This document shows positions 12,873 through 22,353 of a stretch of DNA of 64,000 nt, one piece after another. The DNA is taken from NCBI RefSeq assembly GCF_008065375.1, contig NZ_VJYI01000029.1, forward strand, positions 1 to 64,000, in the 5' to 3' direction. The notes beneath the pieces are model-generated. The model saw nothing but the letters and a program-made list of their open reading frames with translations. It ran no database searches and was not told the DNA's origin. The DNA comes from Nonomuraea sp. SYSU D8015 (lineage in GTDB: Bacteria > Actinomycetota > Actinomycetes > Streptosporangiales > Streptosporangiaceae). Both the position numbers and the translations under genes were made by a program. The number at the start of each line of letters is the position of its first letter. Within the stretch, counting starts at the first letter, position 1.

Positions 12873-13704
12873 CTCCGGCCTTTCGCATCGTCGCCCCTCC
12901 CGGCTGCCGCTGCGCCTCCGCGCCCCCGGTCTCCGTGCCGCCGGTCTCCGCACCCTGGAGCGGCCACAGCCGTCATGTCGGGGCACGCAGCATCGGCAGT
13001 GCGCACCTCCACATCCCCGCGTCCGCGCGCCCCTGCTGCTGGCCAGGCAGGCGTACGGCCTGCACCTCCAGAGCGGGGACAGCGATGCCCTCGACTGGCT
13101 CACCCCTCACCTGCGGCATCAGCTAGACCTGGCGAAGCGGGAGGCGTGACGAGGGGAAGGGAGGGTATGCGCTGCCGTCCGCGTCGTCCCGTCGGGCTCC
13201 TTCGTGGCACGAGATCGGAACTTTGCGTCATGTTCACCTTTCCCTGGGATGTGGTGCAGGAGCTGGGGCTCCGGGCCCGCTGCGGTCCTGTCCGGTGGCG
13301 ATCAGGGATCGGAGGGGTGAAATGCCTGGTCAGGCAGGGGATTCGGGGTGCGTGGTGGGGCAAGTCCGGCATTAATGGGGGATGTTGGGCCGAATGTGGA
13401 GATGCAGGCCTGTAAGACACGCTTGATGACGCGTTTGCTTGCTCGTGACCAGTTCGACGCATAACCTCGACGGCAGTGAGGAGTTACTCCGCGCAGCGCG
13501 GATTGCCATACCGGTGAACGACGGACGAACGAGCTCGGTTGATCGAGGCGGGCGAGGTGTCGGCTTTCCCAGCCGACGCCCGGTCAGTCTTGGCTTGACA
13601 TCGATCCCGGCGCCGAACGGGCTTCGCGTGGCGCGCTTGTGACCCCTCCCATTGTCTGGGTCCGCGTTATGAGGTGTTGACGACGCGAGGAGGGCGGGGC
13701 GCAC
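12873..13704. other. 832-bp stretch without a supported gene, upstream of rny
   Basis: No frame is convincing over most of this interval. At 13027-13149 one plus-strand frame reads protein-like (LLLARQAYGLHLQSGDSD, then DWLTPHLRHQLDLAKREA, stop) without a start, which looks like the end of a decayed gene. A TTGACA near 13592 could be a -35 element for rny, but no good -10 stands at the right distance. GGAGGGCGGGG just before 13705 is the rny ribosome-binding site. A regulatory RNA cannot be excluded. Confidence 0.5.
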
Positions 13705-15324
13705 ATGGGGCCGCTGGTCGTAGTGCTGATGGTGGCGGTGCTCGTGCTCGCGTTCGGGATGATCGTCGCACTGCTCGTCGTCATCCGCCGCACCTCCGGC
13801 GTCCTGCCGAAGGGGGCGGCCAGTCCGAGCCCCGAGCAGCTCGAGGCCGTCAACGAGGAGCTCGAGCAGGCGCGTGAGGAGGCCCGCGAGATCCGCCACA
13901 AGGCGGAGATCGACGCCGAGGAGATCCTGCGCAGGTCCGAGGCCGCCGCCGAGAGCGCCGCCCAGATGCGGCGGGAGGTCGAGGAGGAGAGCCGGATACT
14001 CAAGTCCGAGCTCAAGGAGCTGCGCGCCGACCTGGAGCGCAGGGAGGCCCGGCTGGCCGAGCGCGAGCAGCGGTTGGACGAGGAGGCCAGGCGGCAGGCC
14101 GAGCGGGACAGGAAGCTGGCCGAGACCGAGATCGAGCTGGCCGACCGGCGCGAGGAGCTGCTCCAGGTCGAGGACGAGCGGCGGGTCATCCTGGAGCGGG
14201 TCGCCGGGCTGACCGCCGACCAGGCCAAGGCCGAGCTGGTCAAGGAGATCGAGAACCAGGCCAAGCGCGAGGCCGCCCTGATCGTCAGGGAGATCGAGGG
14301 CGAGGCCCGCAAGGAGGGCGAGAAGCGCGCCACCAAGATCGTGACGCTGGCCGTCCAGCGGGTGGCAGCCGAGCAGACCGCCGAGTCGGTCGTCAGCGTG
14401 CTGCATCTCCCCGGCGATGAGATGAAGGGCCGGATCATCGGCCGCGAAGGCCGCAACATCCGCGCCTTCGAGTCCACGACCGGGGTCAATCTGATCATCG
14501 ACGACACACCCGAGGCGGTGTTGTTGTCGTGTTTCGACCCGGTCAGGAGAGAGACGGCGCGGCTCACGCTGGAGAAGCTGGTGCTGGACGGGCGCATCCA
14601 CCCGCAGCGGATCGAGGAGGCGCACGACCGCAGCCGCCAGGAGGTGCAGGACCTGTGCGCGCGGGCGGGCGAGGACGCCCTGGTCGAGCTTGGGATCACC
14701 GACATGCACCCCGAGCTGACGCTGCTGCTCGGGCAGTTGCGCTACCGCACCTCGTACGGACAGAACGTGCTCAAGCACCTCATCGAGTCCGCCCACATCG
14801 CCGGCATCATGGCCGCCGAGCTGAAGATGAACCAGCAGCTCTTGAAGCGCTGCGCCCTGCTCCACGACATCGGCAAGGCTCTCACGCACGAGGTCGAGGG
14901 CAGCCACGCGCTGATCGGCGCGGAGATCGCCCGCAGGTACGGCGAGGAGGAGGACGTGGTGCACGCCATCGAGGCGCACCACAACGAGGTCGAGGTCCGC
15001 ACCGTCGAGGCCGTGCTCACGCAGGCCGCCGACGCGATCAGCGGCAGCCGGCCGGGCGCCCGCAGGGAGTCGCTGGAGGCGTACGTCAAACGGCTGGAGC
15101 GGCTGGAGGAGATCGCGCAGTCGTACGAGGGCGTGGAGAAGGTGTTCGCCATGCAGGCCGGGCGGGAGATCCGGGTCATGGTCAAGCCCGACGCGATCGA
15201 CGACATCCAGGCCCAGGTGATCGCCCGCGACGTGGCCAAGCAGGTGGAGGAGGAGCTCACCTACCCCGGGCAGATCCGGATCACTGTGGTCAGGGAGTCG
15301 AGGGCCACCGAGTTCGCCCGCTAG
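13705..15324 (+). CDS. rny: Ribonuclease Y
   Basis: RNase Y is a membrane-bound endoribonuclease that starts mRNA decay. The 539-residue protein has one N-terminal membrane helix (about 4-28) and a long Glu/Arg/Ala coiled coil (about 40-205). It continues with a KH RNA-binding domain with GRIIGREGRN at 242-251 and an HD phosphohydrolase domain with the metal-binding HD at 387-388 (LLHDIGKA) and further His/Asp ligands (HHNEVEV, QAADAISGSRPGARRE). The order is that of the family. Position downstream of recA-recX is usual in actinobacteria. GGAGGGCGGGG precedes the ATG. The last codons include CCCGGGCAGATCCGG, a 15-base string that recurs just after the stop. Confidence 0.97.
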   Translation: MGPLVVVLMVAVLVLAFGMIVALLVVIRRTSGVLPKGAASPSPEQLEAVNEELEQAREEAREIRHKAEIDAEEILRRSEAAAESAAQMRREVEEESRILKSELKELRADLERREARLAEREQRLDEEARRQAERDRKLAETEIELADRREELLQVEDERRVILERVAGLTADQAKAELVKEIENQAKREAALIVREIEGEARKEGEKRATKIVTLAVQRVAAEQTAESVVSVLHLPGDEMKGRIIGREGRNIRAFESTTGVNLIIDDTPEAVLLSCFDPVRRETARLTLEKLVLDGRIHPQRIEEAHDRSRQEVQDLCARAGEDALVELGITDMHPELTLLLGQLRYRTSYGQNVLKHLIESAHIAGIMAAELKMNQQLLKRCALLHDIGKALTHEVEGSHALIGAEIARRYGEEEDVVHAIEAHHNEVEVRTVEAVLTQAADAISGSRPGARRESLEAYVKRLERLEEIAQSYEGVEKVFAMQAGREIRVMVKPDAIDDIQAQVIARDVAKQVEEELTYPGQIRITVVRESRATEFAR

Positions 15325-15340
15325 CCCGGGCAGATCCGGG

Positions 15341-17152
15341 TTAGCCGAAGATCTGCTGGTAGAAGGCCAGCTCGGCGGCCAGGGCGGCGGTGCGGGTCTC
15401 GGCGCGGCGGAAGCCGTGCGCCTCGCCCTCGAATGCCAGGTACGTGCACGGGATCCCGCGTTCGGACAGCGCGTCGGCGAAGGCCTCGGACTGCTCGGGC
15501 GGCACCGCGGGATCGTCGAGCCCCTGCAAGAGCAGCATCGGGCAGGAGACGCCGTCGACCAGGGAGAGCGGTTCGCGACCCGCGTACATCCGGGGATCGC
15601 CCACGAGCCACTCCACGTACCGCGACTCGAAGTCGTGGGTGTGCGCGACGAGCGGCGCGAGGGCGCTGACGCCGTAGTAGGACACGCCGCCCGCGAACAC
15701 GTCGGAGCGGCAGCAGGCCGCCATCACGGTCCAGCCGCCCGCGCTGCGGCCGCGTACCGCGATCCGGGCGGGATCGGCCAGCCCCTCGGCGGCCAGCCAT
15801 TGGGCGGCGGCGACCGTGTCCGCCACGTCCACCAGCCCCCACTGGCCCTTCAGCCGCTCCCGGTACGCCTTGCCGTAGCCGGTGGAGCCGCCGTAGTTGA
15901 CGTCGAGCACGCCGATGCCGCGCGAGGTCAGGAATGCCTTCTCCAGGTCGAGCGCGGTGTCGGCATGCGCGGTCGGACCGCCGTGCACGAACACCACGTA
16001 GGGCGGGAGCGTTCCTTCGGTGGCCGGCTCGTACGGCGGGTAGAGGAAGGCGTGGATCTCGTCGCGCACCCGCACCTCCCGCGGCACGGGCAGGAAGGCC
16101 GGATCGGGTAGCCGCTCGACGTCCTGCCGGAGCGAGCGGGCCACGCCCGACGCCGCGTCCACGGTGACGACCGACCGGGGGATCACGGAGGAGTAGCCGA
16201 TCCCCGTCACGGCGGTGCCGTCGGCGGTCAGCGCGGCGTCCCACCCGCTGTAGGGCAGGTCGAGGTCGGCAAGTGTGCCCGACGCCGGGTCGAGCAGGCC
16301 CAGCCGCAGGTCGCCGCGCCCGTGCAGCACCGCCAGCCGCCCGTCGCCCAGCGCCGCATAGGGCCGGCCGCCCAGCTGCCACGGCGGCAGCGTGAACTCC
16401 TCCTCGGCCGGATGGATCGCCCGCGCGTCGTCGCCGCGCAGGCCGACCTCGTACAGGTTCCACCAGCCCGAGCGGTCGGAGATCACATAGAGGCGGGACT
16501 CGTCGCGCCACGCCGGGTCGAGCACGGACTCCGCGGGCCCTCCCATGACCGTCCACGAGCCGCCGCCCGACAGGCGCGTGACGCGGAGCTCGGTACCGTT
16601 CCACGGCATGCGCGGGTGGTTCCAGCAAACATAGGCGAGATGCCGCCCGTCGGGGGACACGGCGGGGGAGGCGTAGAAGTCGCATCCGGTGACCCATTCG
16701 CGGGCCTCGCCGCCGTCCAGCGGGATCGACACGATCGCCCTGGTCACCTTGCCGTCCTCGGCGTGCCGCTCCCTGACGCACCACACTTGACCATCGTGAA
16801 CGAGCAGGTCGGCGTAGCGGCAGCCCTCCCGCGTGAGGGGTTTCGGCTCGCAGTTATCCCCGAAGAGGTACAGGCGTTGGTCCTTGAGGTTGACGAAGAC
16901 CACCTCGCCCTCGGGGGTCACGGCGTACGGCCGCCCGCCGTACTCGTGGACCCGGGTGCGCGCGCTCCACGGCGACGGCAGCAGCTCACGGCAGGTGCCG
17001 TCCGGGACGCGGCACATGATCGTGGTACGCCCGCCCTCACCCGGACGGTCCTCGGTCCACCACACCCGGCCGCCCTGGGCCGTCGGCCAGGCGGGGCGCA
17101 CGCCCGAACCGGCCACTTCTCTGGTCGAAATGGGGGAGGGCCAGAAAGGCAT
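15341..17152 (-). CDS. S9-family (prolyl oligopeptidase-like) peptidase
   Basis: The 603-residue protein has an N-terminal beta-propeller made of blades such as SPDGRHLAYVCW, and a C-terminal alpha/beta-hydrolase domain. The catalytic triad is visible: Ser470 in GRSAGG, Asp546/547 in GLDDPAV and His579 in EGEAHGF. The oxyanion region VFVHGGPTAH is also present. Such enzymes cleave short peptides (dipeptidyl or acylaminoacyl peptidases). No signal peptide is seen, so it is probably cytoplasmic. The ATG at 17152 is chosen because the frame upstream runs into gluCD in the wrong phase. The gene lies downstream of gluD, beyond a stem-loop, and is convergent with rny. Confidence 0.93.
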   Translation of the reverse strand: MPFWPSPISTREVAGSGVRPAWPTAQGGRVWWTEDRPGEGGRTTIMCRVPDGTCRELLPSPWSARTRVHEYGGRPYAVTPEGEVVFVNLKDQRLYLFGDNCEPKPLTREGCRYADLLVHDGQVWCVRERHAEDGKVTRAIVSIPLDGGEAREWVTGCDFYASPAVSPDGRHLAYVCWNHPRMPWNGTELRVTRLSGGGSWTVMGGPAESVLDPAWRDESRLYVISDRSGWWNLYEVGLRGDDARAIHPAEEEFTLPPWQLGGRPYAALGDGRLAVLHGRGDLRLGLLDPASGTLADLDLPYSGWDAALTADGTAVTGIGYSSVIPRSVVTVDAASGVARSLRQDVERLPDPAFLPVPREVRVRDEIHAFLYPPYEPATEGTLPPYVVFVHGGPTAHADTALDLEKAFLTSRGIGVLDVNYGGSTGYGKAYRERLKGQWGLVDVADTVAAAQWLAAEGLADPARIAVRGRSAGGWTVMAACCRSDVFAGGVSYYGVSALAPLVAHTHDFESRYVEWLVGDPRMYAGREPLSLVDGVSCPMLLLQGLDDPAVPPEQSEAFADALSERGIPCTYLAFEGEAHGFRRAETRTAALAAELAFYQQIFG

Positions 17153-17404
17153 ACCCGCATCCTGCCGGAAGATCGCCGACAGTGCGGGCGGTCCCAGGAG
17201 ATCAGGCGCAGCTTCACCCGCACCGGGGCCGCACTCGTCGGTGCGCTCCCAGGGTGGCCGGTTGCCGGTCGCCGGCGGCCGGTACGATCTGCCCGCACAC
17301 GGCGGAGGCCCTTCGGATCGGTCGGATCCCCGACAGTGCGCCGTCGTGCGCGTCAAGACGGGCGCATAGAGATTTGGGGCTTTGCCGGCGGTCTTTGGGT
17401 GTAC

Positions 17405-17431
17405 GGGCGGCGGGCGTGGCGCCCGCCGCCC
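17405..17431 (-). terminator. Stem-loop after gluD
   Basis: GGGCGGCGGGCG at 17405-17416 pairs perfectly with CGCCCGCCGCCC at 17420-17431 across a three-base loop. It begins two bases after the gluD stop codon on the minus strand. A 12-bp all-GC stem without T-tract is the common terminator form in high-GC actinomycetes. Confidence 0.75.
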
Positions 17432-17433
17432 GA

Positions 17434-18351
17434 TCATTCTCCGACGTCGGGTATGGCCGCGCCGGTGGCGGCACCGCCCATGCCGGCCGCCAATGCGACG
17501 GAGCCCGCGCCGGGCGGCACGATGGGCCCCGCGGCCGTCTTGCGGCTGCGCCTGCTGCGCCGCTCCAGCCAGGTGGCCAGGTAGCTCAGCGCCATGTTGA
17601 GCAGCACGTAAATGATCCCGATGACGATCGCCGCCGGGATCAGCGAGCCGAAGAAGACGGCGGGCAGGATCTTGAAGCCGGTGTTGAGCAGGTCGACGTA
17701 GGCGATGATGTAGCCCAGCGCGGTGTCCTTCAGCAGCACCACGAGCTGGCTGACGATCGCCGGCATCATCGCCGTGACGGCCTGCGGCAGCAGCACCAGC
17801 CGCATCACCTGGTTCTTGCGCATGCCCACCGCGTACGCGGCCTCGGACTGCCCCTTCGGCACCGCGTTGACGCCCGCCCTGACGACCTCGGCAAGCACCG
17901 AGCCGTTGTACAGGGTCAGACCCAGGACCACTGCCATGAACGCGTAGTCGCCGCCGCCGAACACGGTGGGTGCCACGTAGAAGATGAAGAAGATCAGCAG
18001 CAGCAGCGGGATGGCGCGGAAGACCTCGACCACCACGCCGGCCGGGACTCGGATCCACTTGTGGTCGGACAGCCGGGCCAGGCCGAAGATCGCGCCGAAG
18101 GCCAGCGCCAGCACCGAGGCAGCCGCGGCGGCCCGCAACGTGCCGATCAGACCCGGGATGATGTAGACCTCCCAGGTGTTCCACTGCAGGAACGGCTCCC
18201 AGATCTTGCCTTCCCACTGGCCCTTGGCGTCGAAGCCGGCCCAGATGCCGTACAGCGCCCCGGCCACCAGGGCGGCGCCGACCACCGTGAGGAGGCCGTT
18301 GCGCACCCGCGCGCGGGGGCCGGGGGCATCGAACAGGACAGAGGTGCTCAT
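17434..18351 (-). CDS. gluD: Glutamate-type ABC transporter permease GluD
   Basis: The protein (305 residues, start MSTSVLFDAPGPR) has a first helix at about 20-38 and then the five-helix HisM/GlnP-type permease domain. The EAA loop is visible (VVRAGVNAVPKGQSEAAYAVG), where the ATPase GluA docks. The Gly/Ala-rich C-terminal tail (GAGSVALAAGMGG) is disordered. Its ATG overlaps the gluC stop (ATGA), so the two are translationally coupled. It is the last gene of gluABCD and is followed by a strong stem-loop. Confidence 0.93.
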   Translation of the reverse strand: MSTSVLFDAPGPRARVRNGLLTVVGAALVAGALYGIWAGFDAKGQWEGKIWEPFLQWNTWEVYIIPGLIGTLRAAAAASVLALAFGAIFGLARLSDHKWIRVPAGVVVEVFRAIPLLLLIFFIFYVAPTVFGGGDYAFMAVVLGLTLYNGSVLAEVVRAGVNAVPKGQSEAAYAVGMRKNQVMRLVLLPQAVTAMMPAIVSQLVVLLKDTALGYIIAYVDLLNTGFKILPAVFFGSLIPAAIVIGIIYVLLNMALSYLATWLERRSRRSRKTAAGPIVPPGAGSVALAAGMGGAATGAAIPDVGE

Positions 18352-19016
18352 CGGACCACCGCCAGTCGTCGCGCCAGCCAGCCGGTGAGGAAGCCGATGG
18401 GCAGGGTCAGCGCCATGAAGGCGACGACCAGGCCGAGGAAGATCGGAATCGACGCGCCCGTCGTGTCGAAGACCTCCTTCATCGTGGCCGCGGCATCGAG
18501 GAGGAACCCACCGGCCGTGGCGACGGTGGTGTTCTTGATCATGGCGATCATCACGCTGCCCAGCGGCGCGATGACCGCGCGGAACGCCTGCGGCAATATG
18601 ATCATGGTCAGGGACTGTATGAACGTCAGCCCGATCGCCCTGGCCGCCTCCGCCTGCCCGAGCGGCACCGTGTTGACGCCGGCGCGCAGCGCCTCGCACA
18701 CGAAGGCCGAGGTATAGGCCGACAGGCCCATCGCCACGATCCAGAAGGAGTTGGTCGTCGGCATCTCGGAGAAGACCAGGCCGAGCTGGTCGCTCAGGCC
18801 CAGCGCCGAGAACGCCAGCACCAGGGTCAGCGGGGTGTTGCGTATGACGTTGACGTAGACGGTGCCGGCCGCGCGCAGCACCGGGGTGGGGGACACCCGC
18901 ATCGCCACCAGGATCGTGCCGAGGATGAGGGAGGCCACCACGCCCACGAGCGACAGCTTGACGTTCTCCCAGAAGCCCAGCGCGAGCTCGGGGGCGTATT
19001 TGATTAGTTCGTCCAT
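18348..19016 (-). CDS. gluC: Glutamate-type ABC transporter permease GluC
   Basis: A 222-residue permease with five to six membrane helices and the EAA motif (ALRAGVNTVPLGQAEAARAIG). It pairs with GluD to form the membrane channel of a polar amino acid importer. The start MDELIKYAPELALGF at 19016 is preferred over the ATG at 19031, because permeases of this family start close to the first helix. A stem-loop separates it from gluB. It overlaps gluD by four bases. Confidence 0.92.
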   Translation of the reverse strand: MDELIKYAPELALGFWENVKLSLVGVVASLILGTILVAMRVSPTPVLRAAGTVYVNVIRNTPLTLVLAFSALGLSDQLGLVFSEMPTTNSFWIVAMGLSAYTSAFVCEALRAGVNTVPLGQAEAARAIGLTFIQSLTMIILPQAFRAVIAPLGSVMIAMIKNTTVATAGGFLLDAAATMKEVFDTTGASIPIFLGLVVAFMALTLPIGFLTGWLARRLAVVR

Positions 19017-19038
19017 CGTGCTCCACCGCATAGAGCGA

Positions 19039-19062
19039 CGGCGGCCGGGATCCCGGCCGCCG
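19039..19062 (-). terminator. Intercistronic palindrome between gluB and gluC
   Basis: CGGCGGCCGGGA at 19039-19050 is followed directly by its complement TCCCGGCCGCCG, a perfect 24-base palindrome in the 58-bp gap after the binding-protein gene. In ABC importer operons such structures commonly protect the binding-protein mRNA and reduce read-through into the permease genes. Confidence 0.7.
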
Positions 19063-19074
19063 CCTCTGGTTTGA

Positions 19075-19944
19075 TCAGGCGCATCCCTCGGCGGGCGGGG
19101 CCTCCGCGGACACCTTCAGGCCCTGAATGCCGCCGAACCACTTGTCCAGCAGCTGCTTCATGGTGCCGTTGTCCCACAGCTTCTTCACCGCCGTGTTGAC
19201 GGCCTCACAGGTCTTGGTGTCGCCCTTCTTCAGGCCGATGCCGTACTTCTCGTCGGTGAAGCCCTGGCCGAGCACCTTGAAGTTGCCGCCTGCCTGCTTG
19301 GCGAAGCCCGCCAGGATCAGGTCGTCGGTGGTGACGGCGTCGAGGTTGCTGCCGTTGAGCTTCTGGACGCACTCGGAGTAGTTGGCCGCGTCGACGGTGG
19401 TCGCGTCGATGTCGAGCTCGCCGTCCGGCGGCGGGTCGGTGATCCGCTTGTACGAGTTGGAGCCCGCGGCCTTGCAGATCTTCTTGCCCTTGAGGTCCTG
19501 CGGCGTGTTGATCGAGGTGTCGTCCTTGCGGACCATGATGTCCTGGTGCGCGATGACGTACGGGCCACCGAAGGTGACCTTGCCCTTGCGCTCCTCGGTG
19601 ATGGAGTAGGTGGCGAAGACGATGTCGACGGTGCCGTTCTGGAGGAACGGCTCGCGGTTGGACGAGGCCGACTCCTTCCACGTGATGTTCACGTCCTTGC
19701 CGCCGGCCAGCTCCTTGATGACGGCCTTGGCCACGTCGACGTCAAAACCCTCGGGTTCGTTGCCCACCTTGAGGCCCAGGCTCGGCTGGTCCCACTTGGT
19801 GCCCACCACGACCTCGTTGGCACCCGTGATCTTGTCGACCACGGTGGAGTAGCTCTGGCCTCCGCCGCCTCCACCGCCGCAAGCGGCCAGACCGGCGGCC
19901 AAGGCCGCTATCGAGAGCACCGCTCCCATTCGACGCATGTGCAT
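19075..19944 (-). CDS. gluB: Glutamate-type ABC transporter substrate-binding lipoprotein GluB
   Basis: The 289-residue product has a lipoprotein signal peptide ending in the lipobox LAAC followed by seven glycines, and then an SBP family 3 fold (VVGTKWDQPSLGLK, PEGFDVDVAKAV, TVDIVFATYSITEERK). These proteins bind polar amino acids outside the membrane; GFDVDVA and ATYSITEER are the usual ligand-contact regions. The ATG at 19944 is preferred because GAGGCAGG stands five bases upstream, although other starts exist at 19959 (TTG) and 19938. Best match is the glutamate/glutamine subfamily, by operon order and sequence feel. Confidence 0.93.
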   Translation of the reverse strand: MHMRRMGAVLSIAALAAGLAACGGGGGGGQSYSTVVDKITGANEVVVGTKWDQPSLGLKVGNEPEGFDVDVAKAVIKELAGGKDVNITWKESASSNREPFLQNGTVDIVFATYSITEERKGKVTFGGPYVIAHQDIMVRKDDTSINTPQDLKGKKICKAAGSNSYKRITDPPPDGELDIDATTVDAANYSECVQKLNGSNLDAVTTDDLILAGFAKQAGGNFKVLGQGFTDEKYGIGLKKGDTKTCEAVNTAVKKLWDNGTMKQLLDKWFGGIQGLKVSAEAPPAEGCA

Positions 19945-19962
19945 GTGTACCTGCCTCAATAG

Positions 19963-20718
19963 TCAGTGCGTGAGGATCTTCGAAAGGAAGTCGCGCGCCC
20001 GGTCGGTCTGCGCGTTGGTGAAGAACTCGTCAGGGGTGTTCTCCTCCACGATCTGCCCGTCTGCCATGAACACCACGCGGTTGGCGGCCCTGCGGGCGAA
20101 CCCCATCTCATGCGTGACGACCATCATGGTCATCCCGTCACGGGCCAGCCCGATCATGACATCGAGCACCTCCTGCACCATCTCGGGGTCCAGTGCCGAG
20201 GTCGGCTCGTCGAACAGGATCATCTTCGGGTCCATGGCCAGTGCCCTGGCGATCGCGACCCGCTGCTGCTGGCCGCCGGAGAGCTGGGCCGGGTATTTGT
20301 CCGCCTGCGCCGCGATGCCCACCCGTTCGAGCAGCTCCATGGCTCGCTTGTCCGCGGCGTCCTTGGCGACGCCGCGGACCTTGGTCGGACCGAGGGTCAC
20401 GTTTTCCCGGATGGTCTTGTGAGCGAACAGGTTGAACGACTGGAAGACCATGCCGACTTCGGACCGGAGCCGGGCCAGCGCCTTGCCCTCGGCGGGCAGC
20501 ACCTGGCCGTCAAATATGATCTTCCCGTCGTCGATCGTCTCCAACCTGTTGATCGCGCGGCACAGCGTCGACTTCCCGCCGCCCGATGGGCCGATGACGA
20601 CCAGGACCTCGCCACGAGAGACGGTCAAGTTGATGTTCTTCAGGACATGAAGCGCCCCGAAGTGCTTGTTGACGTTCTCCAACTGAACCAGTGGAGTGGC
20701 GTCGCCGTTCTCCGTCAT
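19963..20718 (-). CDS. gluA: Glutamate-type ABC transporter ATPase GluA
   Basis: A 251-residue ABC ATPase of the polar amino acid class: Walker A GPSGGGKS at 43-50, Q-loop in MVFQSFNLF, signature LSGGQQQRVAIARAL, Walker B ILFDEPTSALD and the H-loop VTHEMGF. It drives GluCD. It is the first gene of a gluABCD operon, in the same order as in Corynebacterium and Streptomyces. It is divergent from miaB, with 138 bp between the starts. Confidence 0.95.
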   Translation of the reverse strand: MTENGDATPLVQLENVNKHFGALHVLKNINLTVSRGEVLVVIGPSGGGKSTLCRAINRLETIDDGKIIFDGQVLPAEGKALARLRSEVGMVFQSFNLFAHKTIRENVTLGPTKVRGVAKDAADKRAMELLERVGIAAQADKYPAQLSGGQQQRVAIARALAMDPKMILFDEPTSALDPEMVQEVLDVMIGLARDGMTMMVVTHEMGFARRAANRVVFMADGQIVEENTPDEFFTNAQTDRARDFLSKILTH

Positions 20719-20856
20719 GGAACGAAACGGTAGAGGGCATTAAGGCGCTGGTCACTAACCGAGCGGTACCGATCCGATCACATCCGGCCATCGAGCTGGC
20801 CTTTTGGATCGGTGAGGGCCGTCGCAAGCCGCGCAACGACTACCCTTGAACATGCC

Positions 20857-22353
20857 ATGACTGTGACCCAGGAGGGCGCCCGCACATACGAAGTGCGCAC
20901 ATACGGGTGCCAGATGAACGTGCACGACTCCGAGCGGCTGTCCGGCCTGCTGGAGGACGCCGGCTACGTGCCCGCGCCCGACGGCGAGACCGCCGACGTG
21001 GTGGTGTTCAACACGTGCGCCGTGCGGGAAAACGCCGACAACCGCCTCTACGGCAACCTCGGCCACCTCAGGCCCGCCAAGACGCGCAACCCCCGCATGC
21101 AGATCGCCGTGGGCGGCTGCCTGGCGCAGAAGGACCAGGGAGAGATCGTCCGCAAGGCGCCGTGGGTCGACGTGGTATTCGGCACCCACAACATCGGCTC
21201 GCTGCCGGTGCTGCTCGAGCGGGCCCGCATCGAGGGCGAGGCGCAGGTCGAGCTCAAGGAGTCGCTCGAGGTCTTCCCCTCGACGCTGCCCACCAAGCGC
21301 GAGTCCGCCTACGCCGCCTGGGTGGCCATCTCGGTCGGCTGCAACAACACGTGCACCTTCTGCATCGTGCCCTCGCTGCGCGGCAAGGAGAAGGACCGCC
21401 GTCCCGGCGACATCCTCGCCGAGGTCCGCACCCTCGTCGAGCAGGGTGTCCTGGAGGTCACGCTGCTGGGCCAGAACGTCAACACCTACGGCGTGGAGTT
21501 CGGCGACCGGCTGGCCTTCGGCAAGCTGCTGCGCGCCTGCGGCGACGTCGAGGGTCTTGAGCGGGTGCGCTTCACCTCGCCACACCCGGCCGCCTTCACC
21601 GACGACGTGATCGCCGCCATGGCCGAGACGCCCAACGTCATGCACCAGCTGCACATGCCGCTGCAGTCGGGCTCGTCCCGCATCCTCAAGGCGATGCGGC
21701 GCTCTTACCGCGCCGAGCGCTACCTGGGCATCATCGAGCGGGTCCGCGCCGCCATGCCGGACGCGGCCATCTCGACCGACATCATCGTCGGCTTCCCGGG
21801 GGAGACCGAGGAAGACTTCCAGGCCACGCTCGACGTGGTCCGGCAGAGCCGCTTCGCGGGCGCCTTCACCTTCCAATACTCCATCCGCCCCGGCACCCCG
21901 GCGGCCACCATGCCCGACCAGGTGCCCAAGGAGGTCGTGCAGGAGCGCTACGAACGCCTGGTCGCCCTGCAGGAGGAGATCTCCTGGGAGGAGAACAAGA
22001 AGCAGGTCGGGCAGACGCTCGAGGTGCTCGTCGCCGAGGGGGAGGGGCGCAAGGACGACGCCACCCGCCGGCTGTCGGGGCGGGCGCCGGACAACCGGCT
22101 CGTGCACTTCGCGGCCGGCGACCAGACGCCCCGGCCGGGGGACATGGTGACGGTCGAGGTGACGTACGCGGCCCCGCACCACCTGGTGGCCGACGGGCCC
22201 GTGCGCTCGGTCCGGCGGACCCGGGCCGGCGATGCCTGGGAAGCCCGGCAGGCCGCGCCGCCGTCGCAGGGATCGGGAGTGCTGCTGGGCATGCCCACCA
22301 TCGGCCGCCCGGCGCCCATGCCCGCGTCGACGGGCTCCTGCTCGGCGCACTGA
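20857..22353 (+). CDS. miaB: tRNA-2-methylthio-N6-dimethylallyladenosine synthase MiaB
   Basis: MiaB is a radical-SAM methylthiotransferase that converts i6A37 in tRNA to ms2i6A37. The auxiliary 4Fe-4S cluster ligands are Cys18 (YGCQMN), Cys54 (NTCAVRE) and Cys88 (GGCLAQ). The radical-SAM cluster motif CNNTCTFC has Cys162, 166 and 169. A TRAM domain follows (QTLEVLVAEGEG to MVTVEVTYAAPHH). The last 35 residues are a Pro/Ala-rich tail beyond the usual end. The start MTVTQEGART at 20857 fits the family better than the upstream GTG at 20812. Its partner enzyme MiaA is encoded at 33258-34169. Confidence 0.97.
   Translation: MTVTQEGARTYEVRTYGCQMNVHDSERLSGLLEDAGYVPAPDGETADVVVFNTCAVRENADNRLYGNLGHLRPAKTRNPRMQIAVGGCLAQKDQGEIVRKAPWVDVVFGTHNIGSLPVLLERARIEGEAQVELKESLEVFPSTLPTKRESAYAAWVAISVGCNNTCTFCIVPSLRGKEKDRRPGDILAEVRTLVEQGVLEVTLLGQNVNTYGVEFGDRLAFGKLLRACGDVEGLERVRFTSPHPAAFTDDVIAAMAETPNVMHQLHMPLQSGSSRILKAMRRSYRAERYLGIIERVRAAMPDAAISTDIIVGFPGETEEDFQATLDVVRQSRFAGAFTFQYSIRPGTPAATMPDQVPKEVVQERYERLVALQEEISWEENKKQVGQTLEVLVAEGEGRKDDATRRLSGRAPDNRLVHFAAGDQTPRPGDMVTVEVTYAAPHHLVADGPVRSVRRTRAGDAWEARQAAPPSQGSGVLLGMPTIGRPAPMPASTGSCSAH

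Noticed and set aside
11479..13103. Long minus-strand open frames opposite recX
   Set aside because: The 36-nt repeat keeps all frames open; the residues are repetitive Arg/His/Pro and no start signal is present. RecX on the plus strand has a recognised fold.
17153..18217. Upstream extension of the S9 peptidase frame to 18217
   Set aside because: The extension runs through gluD in another frame and through the terminator; the ATG at 17152 has the family's usual N-terminus.
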